From NCBI RefSeq assembly GCF_900155425.1, contig NZ_LT700190.1, positions 124,001 to 188,000 on the forward strand: a stretch of 64,000 nt of DNA. Direction: 5' to 3'. This DNA is from Parabacteroides massiliensis. GTDB taxonomy: Bacteria; Bacteroidota; Bacteroidia; Bacteroidales; Tannerellaceae. The position numbers and the translations under genes are program-made. Below the pieces are notes generated by a model that was not told the origin of the DNA, made no database searches, and saw nothing but the letters and a program-made list of their open reading frames with translations. Below are positions 44,701-52,510 of the stretch, piece after piece. Positions within the stretch are counted from its first letter, which is position 1. The number at the start of each line of letters is the position of its first letter.

Positions 44701-44829
44701 AGAGCCAAACTCCTGTTTTCCGGTCAATTCAATCCCTACCATGTTGCCGTTACCTTGTGCATTTAGCCAATCGGGTAACAAAAAGAGTAATCCTCCCAAC
44801 AAATAATAAATAAATAAAACTCGTTTCAT
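41794..44829 (-). CDS. large exported ASH/LRR-like protein with T9SS sorting domain
   Basis: 1011 residues with a signal peptide (ending DWLNAQG). About 210-310 is an ASH/choice-of-anchor-type beta domain (IGDQPLEVKGITGSENFALV). Around 330-480 are leucine-rich, BspA-like elements (LTTLIAFGLNSISVNSDAIQ). The rest is beta-rich. The last ~75 residues form a type IX secretion sorting domain (TIYTASGIEKYRNRIEVGS, SGFYLVRINETTHKV). It is first in the surface operon, with 242 bases of leader before the LytTR gene end that contain candidate regulator sites. Confidence 0.8.
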   Translation of the reverse strand: MKRVLFIYYLLGGLLFLLPDWLNAQGNGNMVGIELTGKQEFGSNVVFDYRRSEIRNQLCIPPEVLCLSVGTQIHAISIPYKINIYDGSTLTQSLGNMRIALGECQSIPSYSYPYSYIEEGMATLYEGGDQLEVTLTNKMQFVTYNLSAPFTYNGGYLLVDLKTTTAVPITQNINISTNFHEYKSILNLRGQDGKQPYKNDMKPDLVLGVITSPGNAVPYIPLQFRESILGYAPVGGSSPKVDIQIANIGDQPLEVKGITGSENFALVNSKMVAVGSEEIIQFQFTPKNAGTREETVFLQTSAGKIEMNLSGTTYRQTPYNRVIKVSPENPLWEQLMNEEDRLQITELSIEGQVTEKDMSFASYEIPNLIRLDMSAAVSSDANVWFNEECWPQFEQLALPAGVKSIRIPQTATNLSKLIQPLGFEGLSGDYNQETQKESLPANLTTLIAFGLNSISVNSDAIQTIETVYVPENALDNWKNDYRWHDKNILPITDAVLHPDFGGNMLVRDEWVITMDNYPKGEIGINIKPDEGQVTASASLINKAPVQIKELNMSYKLNGRGTEYNEPLPDGLFVEKGIYSVFINENEEAALQSVSCDLKLQPQKWHFLSFPFDVERTAFVSAPENGSRQYVVRTYDGQSRADNGMHNDRNWKDETMKLKAGCGYILQTDDPEQYQNDDRYYKLSLRIEGADLVRDLMKTEAVSIPLEYYGSSYDDNKSWNLIGNPYLSFYDIRDIVFGSASIIVIWDGQGYIPLSIKDDSYSLRPLEAFFVQKPDGEEVITFKPEGRRINAESTVFYALRSISDTDRKVLNLRLSGETYTDRARIVINPSAQPGYDMNNDAVKWMSSNKEIPQFYTLGGEGKRYAINERPLGTGSVPVGLYVGQTGIYTFEKVEDEIWEQVCLLDKYENKQVDLCCDSYSFHADKGTVDDRFEIRFGIPTSNLPVTSTTSRVRTEGHTLHIEVGEKTEVTIYTASGIEKYRNRIEVGSTAIHLESGFYLVRINETTHKVIIH

Positions 44830-45071
44830 CCTTTATATATTTTAAATTATTCCCCAATAACTAGGAGATCATCCCCTTTTAAATAATTTTCAAATATATA
44901 AACCATCCATAACCTTCACAATCAGTTAAAACTCAAAGAGCGTACAAAAGTGGCATTTCATCGTTAAGCGGTACAAAATAGCAGACAAACACAAAAATTA
45001 AATTTCCGGACAACATGAAAAACATCGTTGCCGGGAAAATAATACACCTTACATTGATAAGACGATACACC
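44830..45071 (-). promoter_or_regulatory. leader of the surface-protein operon
   Basis: No gene. It contains the first of two 12-bp direct repeats (see 45042-45076) and an imperfect pair of TTTTGTAC elements on the minus strand (around 44939-44977) 29 bases apart. Expression of the surface operon probably starts here, but no clean -7/-33 pair was found. Confidence 0.4.
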
Positions 45072-45076
45072 TTACA
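45042..45076 (-). promoter_or_regulatory. 12-bp direct repeat, candidate LytTR binding site
   Basis: ATACACCTTACA occurs perfectly at 45042-45053 and 45065-45076, a 23-base period with an 11-base gap. LytTR regulators bind tandem ~9-bp repeats on one DNA face spaced about two turns apart. It overlaps the regulator's own stop codon and lies about 215 bases upstream of the surface operon. Confidence 0.5.
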
Positions 45077-45833
45077 AAATCTCTAACCACTCCTTCACCT
45101 TTCCGAAATATCGGCGAGAGGCGATCAATTCAATGTCGTCAAAAGGGGGATAAAGGTGGCATTCGAGAGTTTTATTCTCAATTGAACATAAATAGTCCAG
45201 ATTGACAATGCAGTTTTGGCTGATTTGGACAAATGAGACGCTCATGTTCATCAAATCGCGGGCAGAAACACTCATGCGGAGTTTGTAATCTGTGCGGTCG
45301 GACAGATAGAGTTGCCAGCAACGGCTCACGTCTGAAAAACGAAATAACAACACGTCACTACGCTTCAAAAACAACAGGCCGGTCACCGTCTGGATGGCAA
45401 ATTTGCAGTCATCGGCTAAAAGACGGCGCATGGACTGCTCCATATTCACCCTGCTGCGATAAAAAACACAGCGGAAACGTTCGATGACGGCATCCAATTC
45501 TTCCGGAAGGTAAGGCTTCAGCAGATAGTCGAAAGCAGAAGCCCGCAAAGCCTCCAATACATATTTATCGTATGCTGTATAAAAAACAACACGCATATCG
45601 GCATGGACATCCGCACGGATATTTTGCCATAGATCCAAACCGGACATCTTGGGCATCTCCACATCTAAAAAGAGCAAATCCGGCTGTTGGCGAATCACGA
45701 TCTTTCTTGCCTTTTCTACCGAAGTGGTTGTTTCCAAAATCCGTACATCCGAATAGACACACAAATCATTACTCAAATTGCGGACAGAAGCCGCTTCGTC
45801 ATCTACAATCACGACTGTAATTTCTTCACTCAT
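45072..45833 (-). CDS. LytTR-family response regulator
   Basis: 253 residues. Receiver domain 1-120 with acidic pocket DD11-12, phospho-acceptor Asp57 in LLFLDVEMPKMSG, and the conserved Lys in DYLLKPYLPE. The C-terminal ~100 residues are a LytTR DNA-binding domain (FVQISQNCIVNLDYLCSIE; ASRRYFGKVKEWL). Its ATG overlaps the stop of the kinase gene, so the two are translationally coupled. It likely controls the adjacent surface-protein operon. The receiver looks intact although its kinase is truncated. Confidence 0.93.
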   Translation of the reverse strand: MSEEITVVIVDDEAASVRNLSNDLCVYSDVRILETTTSVEKARKIVIRQQPDLLFLDVEMPKMSGLDLWQNIRADVHADMRVVFYTAYDKYVLEALRASAFDYLLKPYLPEELDAVIERFRCVFYRSRVNMEQSMRRLLADDCKFAIQTVTGLLFLKRSDVLLFRFSDVSRCWQLYLSDRTDYKLRMSVSARDLMNMSVSFVQISQNCIVNLDYLCSIENKTLECHLYPPFDDIELIASRRYFGKVKEWLEIL

Positions 45834-46419
45834 AAATCAAATGTATAATCTAACGGTACAACAAGAGAAACTAAAGTCCCGTGCCCTCCCGGTTCAAGCA
45901 GGCTACGGTCTTGTATAATAAAGTTCATTTTATTCTTATTCCGGCTATTCAGAATATCGATGGTCTGGCGTAGAATTTTCAGTCCGTAACCTGTACCTTG
46001 TTTCTCTTGGCGGTTCTGCATGTCTGCAGCAAGACCGACACCATTATCTTCGATTGCGATAAAAAGGCTGCCTTGCTTTTCGATGATACGAATATGTATG
46101 CAAGCCTCTTCGTTTTCCGGGTCAAAAGCATATTTCACAGCATTTTCTACCGGTATTTGGACAGACATTGAAGGAATCTTCCAAGTATCAGGTATCTCCG
46201 GTGGTAATTCCCAAATAATTCGGATCCGGTCAGGATTACCCAACAAACGCAGTTGTAAGTATTCCTTTACCAATTGTATTTCATCCTTTAAGGGAACAGC
46301 AATCTGTTCCGAAAAAAACAGATTTCCCCTTAATACTTTTATCAATAAACGGATTGGCTTGTCCAATCCATCATATTGCCGAAAGGTCGGCAATATGATA
46401 TTTAATGCATTAACATTAG
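45830..46419 (-). pseudogene. LytS-type histidine kinase, N-terminus lost at an IS
   Basis: Only the C-terminal ~196 residues remain. They start at the IS border with TNVNALNIILP, which corresponds to the end of the kinase motif 'NPHF..N.LN', so the phospho-accepting His is gone with the sensor region. Present are YLQLRLLG, the N-box VENAVKYAF and the ATP-binding boxes EDNGVGLAAD and GTGYGLKIL. There is no ATG near the border; an internal TTG at 46393 is open but would not restore the His. The flank on the far side of the IS is not the rest of this gene. Confidence 0.85.
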
Positions 46420-47723
46420 TGTCCCATTAAAATTGGGACGAATTAAAAATTAAATAAACTTGGCCCATTTGGTCCGAATCGTTCTTTGTCATTTTGAAAT
46501 TTAGTTTTATCAAAGAGGTCTCTCAGATGAGTCTTATCAGTCAATGAGATGCTCAGTATTTGTAACACTTCATATGTACTTCTGTTCAGTTGCATATCGT
46601 GTTGAATGATTGCCACCAAACAGTAAGCGCATATAGCAGCATATATCTGTATTCGAACAGCATTCTCTGTAGTTCCCCAAAATCTTTTGATTTTAAGGTG
46701 CTGCTTGAGCCATTTGAAAAACAGCTCTACCTGCCAGCGATTTTTATAAAGTTCAGCAACTTGAAGCGCAGATATATGCATCGCATTGGTTATGAATGTA
46801 AATTCTCGTTCTTGTTCTTCATCCCAATATTTAACCAATCTAAGTGGCTCTGGATAATATTGTTTAGGATAGAATCCTGTCAGAAATACACTTGCGTCTG
46901 AAAGCACATTCTTAGGCAGCCTACGTTTCCATTGGATGGATTTGTACCCGAGATTCTTTTTTGCTCTGACAACAAAGTAGGCTTCAATTTGATGAATTTT
47001 ATACAGTATTTTGAAGTTGTTATAACCGCGGTCAAAGATGTAATAAGAGCTTGGTTCATAAGGAATTTCAATCATAACTTTAGAATCGTGTACGGATGCT
47101 TCCGTGATATGAAAGAATGCAGGAATCTGTGTTTCCACATCATATAATGTATGCACTTTGATACCACCTTTCTTTTTGCGGAATTTTGCCCACCAAAAGA
47201 CTGAAAGGCACAGGTCAATAGTAGTCGAATCGAAAGCATAAACGTTACCGCCAAGTTTGAAAATATGATTAGCACACTTTTGTCGTGCTTCGCTAACCAG
47301 GTAGTAAGCATATTCTTCAAAGATGTGATAGTCTCTATCTTGATTTGCTCTTGCCAGCGATGACTTTGATACATTTTTACCCATTCCTAAATGATAACAT
47401 TTGGAATGATGAGCTTCAAGAGCAACTATCAAATCTCGCAGACTTTCACGATTAGAAAGTTGACCAAACATCAAAGCAAGTAGTTGATTCCAGCAGGTGA
47501 AGTGCTTCACATATTTATCACCATCATACTTGGTGACTATGCGGTTAAACTTACTTCGATTCAGAAATGAAGCCAATTGAGCGAAAACGTATTTGTCTTG
47601 GAACATATGCCATCGGATTAATCTGATGCAAAGCTACAAATTCAAGTCCGTTCGCTCGGAAAATCGCTGTAACTAACTAAATTTCAAATATTTCAAAGAA
47701 CTCTTTTAGATTTTAATGGGACA
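46420..47723 (-). mobile_element. IS4-family insertion sequence
   Basis: 1,304 bases bounded by 14-bp inverted ends TGTCCCATTAAAAT. One transposase gene inside, on the minus strand. I see no target-site duplication in the flanks (attag before, acaat after), and the two flanks belong to different genes, pointing to a deletion or recombination after insertion. Confidence 0.85.
46443..47606 (-). CDS. IS4-family transposase
   Basis: 387 residues. An N-terminal DUF4372-like region (1-75) is followed by the DDE core: Asp in VYAFDSTTIDL, Asp in YYIFDRGYNN, and Glu in the IS4 signature YKNRWQVELFFKWLKQHLKIK-type motif (Y-x2-R-x3-E-x6-K). The frame is intact and nearly fills the element, so it may still be active. 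Confidence 0.95.
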   Translation of the reverse strand: MFQDKYVFAQLASFLNRSKFNRIVTKYDGDKYVKHFTCWNQLLALMFGQLSNRESLRDLIVALEAHHSKCYHLGMGKNVSKSSLARANQDRDYHIFEEYAYYLVSEARQKCANHIFKLGGNVYAFDSTTIDLCLSVFWWAKFRKKKGGIKVHTLYDVETQIPAFFHITEASVHDSKVMIEIPYEPSSYYIFDRGYNNFKILYKIHQIEAYFVVRAKKNLGYKSIQWKRRLPKNVLSDASVFLTGFYPKQYYPEPLRLVKYWDEEQEREFTFITNAMHISALQVAELYKNRWQVELFFKWLKQHLKIKRFWGTTENAVRIQIYAAICAYCLVAIIQHDMQLNRSTYEVLQILSISLTDKTHLRDLFDKTKFQNDKERFGPNGPSLFNF

Positions 47724-47787
47724 ACAATGAGAAAATCTCCACCAGTTCACCCCTTGGTCCTTCGTATGTAAATATATTATCTCTCAT
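47713..47787 (-). pseudogene. 5' stub of a gene truncated by the IS4 element
   Basis: ATG at 47787 opens MRDNIFTYEGPRGELVEIFS, then enters the IS end and stops. A -7-like box TACCTTTG (47817-47810) lies upstream, so this was the start of a real gene. It does not look like the N-terminus of the neighbouring kinase. The remaining stretch to 47915 shows nothing else. Confidence 0.5.
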
Positions 47788-47809
47788 TAATCCATCATCT
47801 ATCTTATGT

Positions 47810-47817
47810 CAAAGGTA
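47810..47817 (-). promoter_or_regulatory. -7 box upstream of the truncated gene
   Basis: TACCTTTG on the minus strand, 23 bases before the ATG at 47787, with TTTT about 20 bases upstream in place of TTTG. Confidence 0.35.
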
Positions 47818-47915
47818 CAAAATCCAATAATATGAATAAAATATTGAGATAGTAGGATAAGAAATCAAATCAAACTTTAACAATCAGAATCATTAAGCTG
47901 AAAGTATACTACACT

Positions 47916-48289
47916 TCATTGTCGGACAAATCTATCATAGAATCTTCCTAATACATCCGCAAATTCATCCGGTAACCATCGAAGAACCTGTTCAACGATA
48001 TATTCCGGAGCATCCCTATAAAATGCTTCAGTAATAGCGCCTGCGATAACACCCATCGTATCCACATCCCCACCCAAAGAAACCACCAGCCGAATGGTTT
48101 CCTCAAAGCTATTACTGTCATAAAGGCTATTATCGACTCCGGTACAGTCTCTTGGCAACTGCCCTTAAAAGAATAGGTAGGGGGTATTCAATCACAGGTC
48201 CGATGTAGATTATGTCCGAAAGCCGTCTCAACATATTGCCGAATATCTTCTTGGGTATGGCCGGTACGCGCCAGAAATATGCTTGCTGC
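47916..48289 (-). pseudogene. ADP-ribosylglycohydrolase remnant
   Basis: Two frames together give the C-terminal part of an ADP-ribosylglycohydrolase. The upstream frame reads LARTGHTQEDIRQYVETAFG, hits a stop, then continues YSFKGSCQETVPESIIAF. After a frameshift near 48120 it continues SFEETIRLVVSLGGDVDTMG and VIAGAITEAFY to the stop at 47916. SLGGDVDT is the metal-binding motif of the family, which removes ADP-ribose from proteins or nucleotides. One stop, one frameshift and absence of the N-terminal half show it is dead. Confidence 0.85.
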
Positions 48290-48368
48290 CTAGTTTTACT
48301 CTATATACCACATAAAAGAAAAAGTAAACATATTCAGCTACATTTTTGAGTATTCAACCATCAAATTC

Positions 48369-48399
48369 TTTGGTATATGTATAATAATCAGCATCTTTG
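48369..48399 (+). promoter_or_regulatory. promoter of the HTH gene
   Basis: TTTG (48369-48372), 19-base spacer, CATCTTTG (48392-48399), one mismatch from TAnnTTTG. The ATG is 24 bases downstream. Confidence 0.5.
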
Positions 48400-48422
48400 C
48401 ATAAACCAAAACACCAATAGCA

Positions 48423-48977
48423 ATGGAAGATAAAGAATTATTAAAACAATACATGCTGTTTGCTGGAGTAAACGCTTCACAACTTGCAGAGGAAATAGAA
48501 GTATCAAAGCAATATATTTTAAATTTAAGAAACGGACAATTTAAAGTTTCTGCAATATTTGCAAAGAAATTAGAGAAAGTAAATAAAGAAGCTTATGATC
48601 TAATATTTGGAACATCGAGGGACTATGACAGCATAATGGACAAAATTCAGCAATCGGAATTATGCCAAAAGCTTTACGCAATTCTTGAACCAATTTCAAG
48701 AGGAATAGAAACTGCTCCAGTCATAGGAAATTTGGTCCGTTTCATTGACGGACTCGGGACTGACAAAGAGCTAACCGAAAAAAACGAAAGTCTAGTAAAG
48801 GAAAATATAGCTTTAAAAACAGAACTAGAAAATTCAGAAAACGAGAACACCAAATTAAAGGCAAAGCTTTTCGATATGAGCGAAAATTTAGCCACGTACA
48901 TGATGGATAATACAGAACTGAAGAAGAAAGTGTACGAACTACAGAAGGAAATCAACAGCATAGAAGAATCCCGCTAA
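48423..48977 (+). CDS. Cro/CI-type HTH protein with coiled-coil tail
   Basis: 184 residues. Residues 8-60 form a helix-turn-helix of lambda repressor type (GVNASQLAEEIEVSKQYILN). From about 115 to the end is a regular Leu/Glu/Lys coiled coil (ENIALKTELENSENENTKLK). It likely acts as a dimeric or oligomeric DNA-binding protein. It stands alone between an ADP-ribosylglycohydrolase remnant and an IS256 end; possibly a phage or island regulator. Confidence 0.75.
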   Translation: MEDKELLKQYMLFAGVNASQLAEEIEVSKQYILNLRNGQFKVSAIFAKKLEKVNKEAYDLIFGTSRDYDSIMDKIQQSELCQKLYAILEPISRGIETAPVIGNLVRFIDGLGTDKELTEKNESLVKENIALKTELENSENENTKLKAKLFDMSENLATYMMDNTELKKKVYELQKEINSIEESR

Positions 48978-49027
48978 TATCCTAAGTTGTGCTATAACAA
49001 CAGATTCGCTACATTAGCTTACTGGAT

Positions 49028-49128
49028 TTTTACGCTCGTCGGGACGGGTGGTCTCGCCCCTTGGCGCTGGCCGTTCCCCGACCGATGAGTTTAAAAACGT
49101 AAAATAATCTGACACAGTTTATTTTACA
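49028..49128 (+). mobile_element. solo right end of an IS256-family element
   Basis: About 100 bases closely match the right end of the IS256-family element at 56699-56798: TTTTACGCTCGTCGGGACGG through to GACACAGTTTATTTTACA. The centre can fold (GTCGGG/CCCGAC), perhaps a terminator. No transposase is attached; the element was deleted or recombined, leaving only this end. The preceding 48978-49027 shows nothing recognisable. Confidence 0.75.
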
Positions 49129-49138
49129 TCCTATTCAT

Positions 49139-50071
49139 TTATATTTCTGTTACTTTTCCTGTCTCCACATCAACAGTAAAAATAACTTGTTTCTTACTTC
49201 CATCATAATTGGTAATATCAATTTGAAATTTCCAGATAGGATTACTTTGTTCCAAAATTGTTATATTAAAAAGAGCATCTTTTTCGATGTTTGTCAAAGA
49301 TGAAATAGGTATATCCCAAAGATCTTTAGAAATAGCATAATTGACTCTATGAATGTAAATGTCACATTTTTTATTATCATATCCTCTTCCTCTTTCGTAG
49401 AAGCCTATACCATCTGTATAAGAAACAGGAAAAAGATTTTCTAACTCTATTAAACGGTTGTAAGGCTTACTTTTCAATTCCACAATTTCTTTTCCTTCTG
49501 GAGATACAACTTTATAACTATAGCTATCACGAATGTAGGAAGAAACAACAATACTTTCCTGATACCAGTGGGACTGAATAATACTGGGATTTACTGCGGA
49601 ATAAACAATCATTTTATCATCATTTAAAAGAAGGATGTCTTTTTCTAATGCTGTTCCTCCACCCAGTGTAGGTAAAATAACACCATATGTCAGTGTTGGA
49701 ATATATCCCCAATTCGTTTTGTAAATACCTAGTTTAAAACCAAATGAAACAATATTAAGAAGTTCTGTTTTACCATATCCCAAATCGATTTTTATTGTAC
49801 GCTCGATTGTCTCCGTCCCATTCCATTCTTTCAATTGTTCCTTTGTATGCTCATCAAACATTCCGACCCACATTTTTTCATTTTTAATACCTGTCAAGAA
49901 TGTTGTATCTTCGTTATAAGGACACAGAATAATACTATATATATCAAAGCCTTCTTGATTTTTCACTTTGTAATCATAAAAAATATCAATACTGTTGGAT
50001 TCCTTATCACAACTGGATAACAGTAATAAAGAACAAATAACAAACATACATACATTAAAAATTCTATTCAT
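49139..50071 (-). CDS. unknown lipoprotein
   Basis: 310 residues beginning MNRIFNVCMFVICSLLLLSSC, a lipoprotein signal with lipobox LSSC (Cys21). The mature protein is strand-rich (KVTEI end; IKIDLGYGKTELLNIVSFGF) with no motif I recognise. It has an unusually long, structured leader (50117-50370) that ends in a terminator about 50 bases before the ATG. It probably sits on the outer membrane; function unknown. Confidence 0.75.
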   Translation of the reverse strand: MNRIFNVCMFVICSLLLLSSCDKESNSIDIFYDYKVKNQEGFDIYSIILCPYNEDTTFLTGIKNEKMWVGMFDEHTKEQLKEWNGTETIERTIKIDLGYGKTELLNIVSFGFKLGIYKTNWGYIPTLTYGVILPTLGGGTALEKDILLLNDDKMIVYSAVNPSIIQSHWYQESIVVSSYIRDSYSYKVVSPEGKEIVELKSKPYNRLIELENLFPVSYTDGIGFYERGRGYDNKKCDIYIHRVNYAISKDLWDIPISSLTNIEKDALFNITILEQSNPIWKFQIDITNYDGSKKQVIFTVDVETGKVTEI

Positions 50072-50116
50072 CTTGATTCTTGTTGTTTTTTCCTGTTCCC
50101 TCTGGAAAGATTAACA

Positions 50117-50370
50117 AATAAAAAAGCGTGGGAACTATTGAATATTACTTAATCTGAGGCTCTGGACTGCCCAAACACAAGTAATAAACAATAGCCCACG
50201 CCATACAGTTATATAAGCTACACTAGGTAGATATATAGCACAGCGTGAGCGATTACTGTCTATTATCCCTGTGTTTTAGAATTGTCCAGATTCCAGATTA
50301 AGGATAATATTTCAAACGCTCTTATTAACTATGTCCCTTCTAAGAGGCTCAACTCCTTGAACTTTAGAAG
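50117..50370 (-). ncRNA. structured RNA or attenuator leader upstream of the lipoprotein gene
   Basis: Minus strand, predicted start near 50370 (box TACCTTTG at 50384-50377, with TTTG at 50404-50401, spacer only 16). Helices seen in order: CTTCTAA/TTAGAAG; GAGCG/CGCTC enclosing TATTATCC/GGATAATA; a CTAC/GTAG hairpin; and a long terminator hairpin (50201-50126) followed by TTTTTT. GCTCACGC can also pair with GCGTGGGC, the 5' arm of the terminator, giving an alternative antiterminator. It could be a free small RNA of about 250 nt (possibly 6S-like) or a leader controlling the lipoprotein gene. Not matched to a known family by eye. Confidence 0.6.
50126..50201 (-). terminator. long terminator hairpin of the structured RNA
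   Basis: Three stacked helices with symmetrical two-base interruptions: GCGTGGG/CCCACGC, CTATTG/CAATAG, TATTACTT/AAGTAATA, and an apical loop of about 28 bases, followed on the minus strand by TTTTTTATTTG. Confidence 0.8.
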
Positions 50371-50405
50371 TTGGTGCAAAGGTAGGTAAAGTTTACAAGA
50401 CAAAA

Positions 50406-50440
50406 AAAGTCCTGCCAGTTTATTATGCCAACAGGACTTT
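50406..50440 (-). terminator. terminator of the serine recombinase gene
   Basis: AAAGTCCTG/CAGGACTTT stem with a 17-base loop and a T-run on the minus strand, starting 5 bases past the recombinase stop. Confidence 0.8.
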
Positions 50441-50445
50441 CTTTG

Positions 50446-52182
50446 TTAGTAGTATCTTCTGTTTTCCTCAATATCTAGATAATTTACAAAATCTATAATA
50501 CTGTATTCCTTAACTTCTCCAGTGAGATCACCTAAGTAAATGGAACCATCTGAATTAATGGTTGCCTTCTCTTTTAAATGGTTGATATATCCTTTATTTG
50601 TTTGAATATCAAAGTAAATATCAGAACTAGGGTAAAAGATTGTGTAGTATTTGCTATTAGATTTTGAAGAATAACCCAGATAAATAGTTTGTCCAGTAGA
50701 AAAAGTAACAATAATAATAGATGTTTTACCTTCTCCAAAAATCATTATCTTATCTATTGCCTTATGTACCAGATCATACTTTTCTGTTTCATCTGTAATA
50801 CTTTCCACTAAAGCAGATTCTTTACTGGCTCTGTTGATATTCTTTATTCTGGATTCATTAGAGTGTATTAGTTTTTCCAGTCTTTCCTTTTCTTTCTGGT
50901 ATTTGCTGGCTTCTTTATTGATCTCTTCTACTTCTTTCATCTTATTAGCATAAAGATCTGGCATATTAGGAAACTGGATTTTTATTTCAATGGCTGCATC
51001 TACTATTATGTTTGCTCTAGCAGTAAGTTCAGACTGTTTACCATCTAAAAGAAGAATCTGCCGTTTATATGATTCAATTTCTGCCTGTAATGGTTCTATC
51101 TGTTCCTGTGCTTTCCCTGCTGCCAGTTCCTTATAGAAAAATGTTTTTACTACATTCCAAACAATAGAATCCAGCTTATTGGAAATACATTTGGCTGTAC
51201 AATGTACATTTTTGTTACTTGCCTTCTTGTACTTATTAACGCAGAGATATTGGTTTGTTCCAAAATTATATACATACTTTACATCACAGTGGGGACAGTG
51301 GATCAGTCCTCTAAGTAATGGATTATACTTAGTTCCAAAACTGTTACTTCTTTTTGTCCGTTCTGCTAGTTTTTGTAGTGAGAGTTCAAATTGTTCTTTT
51401 TCAATAATAGCAGGTGTAGAAATAGTAACCACTTCCATAGGTTTACAATAAGTACTACCTGCTTTCTTTTCTTTTTTAAGAGTATAATTTGCTTCACCTT
51501 TATACACTGGATTCGTAAGCATATTGCAAACTGTTCCTGCTGTCCAATTCTCCTTTTTGCCTTTAGTTGGTATTTTCTCTGCATTCAGAAGAATAGCAAT
51601 TCTTTCTGTTGAATATCCATCTATAGACAATTGAAAGATCCTTTTAACAACTTGTGCCTGTTTTTCATTGATGGATAACATTTTAGTCTCTTTACTGTAA
51701 TCATATCCATAGGGAGCATAATATGTATAACTTTTACCTTCTCTTAAAATCTTATTTCTTTTACTGGATATAGTTCTTTCTTTGAGTGTTGCTGCTTCTT
51801 GTTCTGCAATAATGGAAGCAAAGCCTATCAACATTTTAGTTGAAGCATTAACAGAACCATCATCATTTAAGGTAGAAAAGCCATCTTTCTTTGCATATAT
51901 ACAGATTCCTTTATCAGTAAATTCCTGTACCTGCTGTTGTAAATAAATTGCCCTTCTACTTATACGTGATATTTCCCAGACCAGAATAATATCAATATCC
52001 TGCTTCGTTAGCTTTCTTAGTTTTTCAAACTCTGGTCTATTATTATTGAATCCTGATTCTTTTTCTTCAAATACATAGACTACTTCTATACCGTTTCTTT
52101 TGGCATAGTCTTTCAGTTCATTCGTTTGTTTACTATAATCTTGTTGTTCTGTAGATACTCTACTATAAATTGCACCTTTCAT
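50446..52182 (-). CDS. large serine recombinase (phage/element integrase)
   Basis: 578 residues from MKGAIYSRVSTEQQ (52182); the frame extends upstream to 52314 but that segment lacks family character. The catalytic Ser is Ser10 in Y-S-R-V-S. The resolvase domain (1-145) has ISRISRRAIY and GFASIIAEQEAATLKERT. A recombinase domain follows (GYSTERIAILLNAEKIPTK), then a zinc ribbon (HCPHCDVKY ... YLCVNKYKK ... HC) and a coiled coil (about 385-500). It integrates or excises DNA at specific att sites. Nearness to the prophage tail genes suggests it is that phage's integrase, though IS debris separates them. Confidence 0.93.
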   Translation of the reverse strand: MKGAIYSRVSTEQQDYSKQTNELKDYAKRNGIEVVYVFEEKESGFNNNRPEFEKLRKLTKQDIDIILVWEISRISRRAIYLQQQVQEFTDKGICIYAKKDGFSTLNDDGSVNASTKMLIGFASIIAEQEAATLKERTISSKRNKILREGKSYTYYAPYGYDYSKETKMLSINEKQAQVVKRIFQLSIDGYSTERIAILLNAEKIPTKGKKENWTAGTVCNMLTNPVYKGEANYTLKKEKKAGSTYCKPMEVVTISTPAIIEKEQFELSLQKLAERTKRSNSFGTKYNPLLRGLIHCPHCDVKYVYNFGTNQYLCVNKYKKASNKNVHCTAKCISNKLDSIVWNVVKTFFYKELAAGKAQEQIEPLQAEIESYKRQILLLDGKQSELTARANIIVDAAIEIKIQFPNMPDLYANKMKEVEEINKEASKYQKEKERLEKLIHSNESRIKNINRASKESALVESITDETEKYDLVHKAIDKIMIFGEGKTSIIIVTFSTGQTIYLGYSSKSNSKYYTIFYPSSDIYFDIQTNKGYINHLKEKATINSDGSIYLGDLTGEVKEYSIIDFVNYLDIEENRRYY

Positions 52183-52240
52183 AACTTTGTCATTTTTCTT
52201 TGAGGCAAAGATAATTATACTAGATATATCTGCAAATATT

Positions 52241-52500
52241 TTATCTAGTAGGTAGTTGATATACAGTAGATTTCGCTGATGATTGTCCAGCAGGAATAGT
52301 AACACTACCTTCAATGTGCCTTTCTGAACCAGATACTGTATAGTACACCTCTCTTCTTATTTCTTTAGCAGTAGTTAAAGTGATATTAGAACTTGCCGAA
52401 AGATATATATTATTTCATCTACACCTGCCGTAACAGTTATTACAGGTTCTATTGGTGCATTTTCTTTAAATTTGGCTGTCACAGTACAGACGGGACGAAG
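52241..52500 (-). pseudogene. fossil of a beta-domain protein upstream of the recombinase
   Basis: On the minus strand, one frame reads VCTVTAKFKENAPIEPVITV and breaks near 52405; another continues SSNITLTTAKEIRREVYYTV, SGSERHIEGSVTIPAGQSSA and stops at 52241. The pieces make one Ig-like C-terminal region with a single frameshift. It may be a phage structural gene or the gene interrupted by integration. Too short to name. Confidence 0.5.
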
Positions 52501-52510
52501 GAAATATTAA

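Noticed and set aside
46393-46393. TTG at 46393 as a true kinase start
   Set aside because: The frame is open upstream to the IS border with kinase sequence, so the gene was truncated and did not start there.
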